In this document: one piece after another, positions 2,715-5,433 of the stretch
Position numbering within the stretch: the stretch's first letter is position 1
Layout of the letters: each line of letters begins with the position of its first letter
Assembly (NCBI GenBank): GCA_002452295.1
Contig: DKEX01000125.1
Span: forward strand, 1-5,433
Length of the DNA: 5,433 nucleotides
Direction: 5' to 3'
From: Firmicutes bacterium UBA6811
GTDB lineage: Bacteria > Bacillota > SHA-98 > UBA4971
The notes under the pieces: generated by a model
The model's database searches: none
What the model was told of the DNA's origin: nothing
The model's input: the letters and a program-made list of their open reading frames with translations, nothing else
Translations under genes and position numbers: made by a program

Positions 2715-4880
2715 CTATATCTCGATCTTGAACACCCTGCCGCCGAAAACCGAAAGGGCTGCCTTCACGGCCGGGTGGTCCATGATCTCCGCCCTCGCCC
2801 TGGCGAGGCTCCGGGCGAATTCCTCATTCTGCCCATCGGGCGAGTCGGCCCCATTGCCATTGGCGTCGCCGTTGGCGGAGCCGTTGCCATTGCCACTGGC
2901 AGCGGCGGATGCAGATTCGGAGCCGGACCCGGAGCCGGAGCCTGAGCCGGAGCCGGCGCTGGCGCTGGCCCAGTCGCCAGCCCGGTCGTCATCGCCTGTG
3001 CCCTCATGGTCCGCTATCGCCTGGCCGTGAGCGAAAGGGCGTGCACCGCCACCGGACTTCGCCCCGGTCTCAGGCACGCCGTCGGCGTCCCCTTCCGGCG
3101 GCGGGGCGTCCTCGACCTCGGGCCAGGGCACGTCCTCGAGGGCGTGAGCGGTTTTCGTGCCGCCTCGAGGACCGGCGACCGGCGGGGCCGCGCGACCGAC
3201 ACCAGGAGCAGGCTCCTCGGCGCCGCGCCCTGTGTGGGCCGACGACTCACCCCGAGAGGGGGCTGGCTTCGCGCCCCCCTCTGCCTCTCCCTCCTGCTTG
3301 AAAGCCTGCGGCACAGCAACGCACCTTACAGCAAGATCCACCCCAACGACCTGCTTCAGCGCGCTCTGCACGGTGGCTCTGTAACGCTGGTCCGCCGCCT
3401 GGTCTCTCCGAAACTCGGTCGGGAACGCCACGGCAAGCTCCGTCCCGACGAGACCCACGGGTTTCGCAGCATCGTAGTAAGTCAGGACAAGTCCCTTGCC
3501 GGTCAGCGTCTGAAGAACCTCGCCCCACCTGGCCTGGATCTGCTCGAGGGTCACGGAGGAAAACTCCGCAGACGAACTGCCCGCGCCGGGGGCGCCCGCC
3601 GGGGCGCGGGGTGGCGCCTGAGGTGTGGTGGCCGCAAAACCTGTGGAAGCTGTCGGAGATGCCGAAGCTGCCGAAGCTGCTGGAGTTCCCGTCTCGACCC
3701 GACCCGTGTGGGCCTCAGGGCCGGAGGCCCGCGAGCCGCCCACCACGTGCATGTCAGCGGCGGTTCCGGCTGGAGGCGCCTCGGCCTCTCCCGGGCCCGG
3801 ACTCGCCAGCTTTATGGTCGCTATCTCCACGGTGAGCAGCGGTGCCGCGGAGTACCGCATGTCAGCCTCGGCCGCGCTCAGCACGTCTACGGCGCGCAGT
3901 ATGGCCTCCGACGACAGGGCCTTGGCCTGCCTCGTGAGATCTTCAATCGCCGCCTCGGGCGCGTCCACCAGGTCGGTCTTGAGATCGCACGCTCGCAGCA
4001 CGAGAAGGTTCCTGAAGTGCTCGATGATGTCGCGCAGGAACTGGGCCGGGTCGTGCCCGCTCTCGACAAGGTCCCTCACCAGGGTGAGGGCGGCCGCGAG
4101 GTCCCTGCCGATGACGGCGTCGCAGAAGCCTGCCACCTTCCGGAACCCCGCCACGCCGATGGCGGCTACGGCATCGTCATATGTCACCGTGCTGCCTGCA
4201 TAGGCCATGCACTGTTCGAGAAGGCCCAGCGCGTCGCGGGCCGCCCCCTGCGCCGAGGCGGCGATGAGCTTCACGGCATCGTCGGATATCTCGATGCCCT
4301 CGGAGGCCGCCACTTCGGCGATGCGCGACGAGAGCTCGCGGTTTGTAAGGCGCCTGAAGTCAAAGCGCTGGCAGCGCGACAGGATGGTGGGGAGCACCTT
4401 ATGGGGTTCGGTAGTCGCCAGCACGAACACCACCCTGGACGGCGGCTCCTCGAGGGTCTTGAGGAGCGCGTTGAAGGCCTCCTGGGTGAGCATGTGGACC
4501 TCGTCGATGATGTAGACCTTGTACCTGTCCTCGACAGGCGCAAACTTCACCTTCTCGCGCAGCTCGCGGATCTCGTCGATGCCGCGGTTCGACGCGGCAT
4601 CGATCTCCACCACGTCCATGGACCGGCCTTCCTTGATGCGCGTGCAGGCGTCACACGCGCCACAGGGGTCCGGCGTCGGACCGGCCTTGCAATTCAGGGC
4701 CTTAGCAAGCAATTTGGCAACAGTGGTCTTGCCGGTGCCGCGCGGGCCGCAGAAGAGGTAAGCATGGGATATGCGGCCTGCGGCTATGGCGTTTCGCAAG
4801 GTGCGCGTGACATGCTCCTGCCCCACGACCTCGGCGAACCTCTGGGGCCGCCAGCGCCTGTACAGCGAGACATACGTCAC
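2715..4880 (-). CDS. dnaX: DNA polymerase III subunit gamma/tau (clamp loader)
   Basis: A 721-residue clamp-loader ATPase that loads the beta clamp and, as tau, couples polymerase and helicase. Start of the AAA+ part is VSLYRRWRPQRF. The Walker A motif is GPRGTGKTT (45-53), zinc-binding cysteines are C64, C73, C76 and C79, Walker B is IIDEVHML (124-131), the SRC arginine-finger motif is at 168-170, and the sensor-2 region is GAARDAL (212-218). Domain III runs to about 355. A first Ala/Pro-rich linker (about 356-436) leads to a conserved tau domain (about 437-522, from VTLEQIQARWGEVLQTL). A second long linker (523-690) ends in a Gly-Ser/Gly-Asn dipeptide tract (about 638-677). The C-terminus HPAVKAALSVFGGRVFKIEI resembles other Firmicute tau ends. 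GTG at 4880 is chosen for AGGGGGGAG five bases upstream. No slippery A-run follows domain III, so no programmed frameshift to gamma is visible. Confidence 0.97.
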   Translation of the reverse strand: MTYVSLYRRWRPQRFAEVVGQEHVTRTLRNAIAAGRISHAYLFCGPRGTGKTTVAKLLAKALNCKAGPTPDPCGACDACTRIKEGRSMDVVEIDAASNRGIDEIRELREKVKFAPVEDRYKVYIIDEVHMLTQEAFNALLKTLEEPPSRVVFVLATTEPHKVLPTILSRCQRFDFRRLTNRELSSRIAEVAASEGIEISDDAVKLIAASAQGAARDALGLLEQCMAYAGSTVTYDDAVAAIGVAGFRKVAGFCDAVIGRDLAAALTLVRDLVESGHDPAQFLRDIIEHFRNLLVLRACDLKTDLVDAPEAAIEDLTRQAKALSSEAILRAVDVLSAAEADMRYSAAPLLTVEIATIKLASPGPGEAEAPPAGTAADMHVVGGSRASGPEAHTGRVETGTPAASAASASPTASTGFAATTPQAPPRAPAGAPGAGSSSAEFSSVTLEQIQARWGEVLQTLTGKGLVLTYYDAAKPVGLVGTELAVAFPTEFRRDQAADQRYRATVQSALKQVVGVDLAVRCVAVPQAFKQEGEAEGGAKPAPSRGESSAHTGRGAEEPAPGVGRAAPPVAGPRGGTKTAHALEDVPWPEVEDAPPPEGDADGVPETGAKSGGGARPFAHGQAIADHEGTGDDDRAGDWASASAGSGSGSGSGSGSESASAAASGNGNGSANGDANGNGADSPDGQNEEFARSLARARAEIMDHPAVKAALSVFGGRVFKIEI
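2918..2970. repeat. Hexamer tract GGAGCC encoding the Gly-Ser run of DnaX
   Basis: The plus strand reads GGAGCC, GGACCC, GGAGCC, GGAGCC, TGAGCC, GGAGCC, then GGCGCT twice. On the coding strand it gives six Gly-Ser dipeptides followed by variants. A second degenerate series (CCATTG/CCGTTG type, about 2845-2900) encodes the Gly-Asn part. The reading frame is kept on both sides, as expected for expansion in units of six. Confidence 0.75.
3227..3261 (+). repeat. Double-hairpin palindromic repeat, copy C (inside dnaX)
   Basis: GCCCTGTGTGGGCC (3227-3240) has the same TGTGT core as copies A and B but a different stem. Nine bases later CCCC-GAGA-GGGG (3250-3261) has the same GAGA loop as copy A with a different stem. 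It encodes part of the second DnaX linker (Ser-Ala-His-Thr-Gly-Arg on the minus strand). A further related palindrome at 3701-3714 encodes Ala-His-Thr-Gly-Arg in the first linker. Confidence 0.4.
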
Positions 4881-4885
4881 GTTTG

Positions 4886-4894
4886 CTCCCCCCT
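4886..4894 (-). promoter_or_regulatory. Ribosome binding site deciding the GTG start of dnaX
   Basis: AGGGGGGAG on the minus strand ends five bases before GTG at 4880. No ATG in frame lies nearby, and the next residues (TYVSLYRRWRP) match the usual DnaX N-terminus. Confidence 0.75.
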
Positions 4895-5152
4895 GCCGTT
4901 GCTTCTGAAGTTATCGCTATGTAGTTCGGGCCTCGGGCACCGATTCCTGCACTAGCCCCGCCCGTATTGTCCTGCAGCGCCGCGCCAGCTATGCGCGGCA
5001 CCGAAGGTGCCATCCGCCGCCGCGGGCGCCCCCACCCGTGGATGCCGCCACGGTCAGCGGCATCGCGCCGGGGGCCGCTGCCGGACGGCCGATCTCATCA
5101 GCCTGAGGGCCGGGTGCAGGCTCTGCCGTCCGGACCCGGGACTCCTGACAAC
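4895..5152. other. Gene-free leader between SRP RNA terminator and dnaX
   Basis: I see no gene in these roughly 260 bases. There are several GC-rich inverted repeats: GCCGCGC (4979-4985) with GCGCGGC (4993-4999), GGCACC-GAA-GGTGCC (4997-5011) and CCGGGT (5110-5115) with ACCCGG (5134-5139). The first two share bases 4997-4999, so they exclude each other. I could not fit a confident promoter for dnaX; one must exist here unless dnaX relies on read-through past the SRP terminator. Confidence 0.5.
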
Positions 5153-5188
5153 AAAAAACCGGCCCGCCGCAACACACGGCTCGACCGG
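5153..5188 (-). terminator. Intrinsic terminator of the SRP RNA gene
   Basis: The minus strand carries CCGGTC...GCCG, the loop TGTGTTG, then CGGC...GGCCGG and six Ts (5158-5153). The outer and inner GC stems are separated by a small internal loop. It lies about ten bases after the predicted 3' end of the SRP RNA and upstream of dnaX. Confidence 0.85.
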
Positions 5189-5197
5189 CGACATCAT

Positions 5198-5433
5198 GGT
5201 CGTGCACCCACCTTCGAACGTCCCTTCCGGGCGGTAACCTGCCAGCCGGCTCCGACCAGGCGCCCCCGCGGCACACGGAACATTCTGCTTACCGCTGCTA
5301 CCTCCCGGTCCTGACGGGATTCACAGACATCCGTTGCGCAGGACCCAGCCATCCTCGCCACTTAACAGGGCCAGGCTCCAAAAGGGGACGGCCTCGGGTG
5401 GGAATTCGACCCCGCTATAGCGGGTTGCGGGTT
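5198..5433 (-). ncRNA. ffs: Signal recognition particle RNA, large bacterial type (5' end truncated)
   Basis: This is the RNA scaffold of the signal recognition particle. It binds Ffh and targets nascent membrane and secreted proteins to the translocon. On the minus strand the Alu-domain sequence AACCCGCAACCCGCTATAGC followed by GGGGTCGAATTCC, characteristic of large Firmicute SRP RNAs, starts at the window edge. The S-domain helix 8 core GTCAGGACCGGGAGGTAGCAGC and the following GGTAAGCAGA and CCGTGTGCCGCGGGG are also present. The Ffh-binding tip has loop GGGA rather than the common GGAA, and the adjacent U-A pair is swapped to A-U, keeping the helix. The 3' end is placed near GTGCACGACC (5207-5198), which should pair with a GGTCGTGC-like 5' end outside the window. 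About 30 bases appear to be missing. Its place upstream of dnaX matches scr in B. subtilis. Confidence 0.93.

Noticed and set aside
3780..3830. Programmed frameshift in dnaX producing a gamma form
   Set aside because: No slippery A-run or stimulatory site is visible around the end of domain III on the coding strand; Firmicute DnaX often lacks a gamma product.
3006..4955. 649-codon open frame on the plus strand opposite dnaX
   Set aside because: It lies almost wholly antisense to the clearly conserved dnaX, is Arg/Gly/His-rich without recognisable domains, and long antisense frames are normal in GC-rich genes with this codon bias.
1..5433. CRISPR array, insertion sequence or defence/mobile module
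   Set aside because: No regularly spaced direct repeats, terminal inverted repeats with a transposase, or accessory genes are present; gene order is that of a conserved housekeeping locus.

Overview
The window reads as a chromosomal segment of a GC-rich, endospore-forming Firmicute (Bacillota). The gene order on the minus strand is SRP RNA, dnaX, ybaB/yaaK, recR, yaaL (DUF2508), bofA, then the promoter and leader of an rRNA operon. This is the order of the Bacillus subtilis scr-dnaX-yaaK-recR-yaaL-bofA-rrnA region. The large SRP RNA (Alu plus S domain) and bofA, a regulator of pro-sigma-K processing during sporulation, both support this placement. The high GC content and G/C-ending codons suggest one of the GC-rich deep clostridial or Symbiobacterium/Limnochordia-like lineages. 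The genus cannot be told from the window alone.

Layout, right to left in the direction of transcription: 5433-5198 is the SRP RNA, with its 5' end cut by the window edge, followed by an intrinsic terminator at 5188-5153. A GC-rich, hairpin-rich spacer of about 260 bases holds no gene. dnaX (4880-2715) encodes the clamp-loader tau subunit with two long low-complexity linkers. ybaB (2638-2309) and recR (2288-1689) follow with short gaps. A spacer of about 150 bases with repeated GGCCAG/CTGGCC palindromes precedes a YaaL-type protein (1539-880). That protein carries an unusual N-terminal extension of about 155 residues containing a Gly-Pro tract. bofA (786-514) follows. The last 500 bases hold no convincing gene. 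They contain degenerate repeats, a good extended -10 promoter (about 128-100), a promoter-proximal hairpin and a boxA-like antitermination sequence (24-15), so the 16S rRNA gene should begin just beyond base 1 on the minus strand.

Functionally, dnaX, ybaB and recR form a replication/recombination-repair cluster (clamp loading, nucleoid-associated protein, RecFOR-pathway recombination mediator). yaaL and bofA are the sporulation-associated tail. The SRP RNA and rRNA operon are the expression-machinery genes that usually flank this cluster.

I see no mobile element, CRISPR array, toxin/defence module or clearly new system. The second-look signals are small: a dispersed double-hairpin repeat with apparently compensating stems (one copy beside the rrn promoter, one inside a dnaX linker), ribosome binding sites placed in hairpin loops before bofA, the extended YaaL, and a covarying GGGA tetraloop in the SRP RNA.
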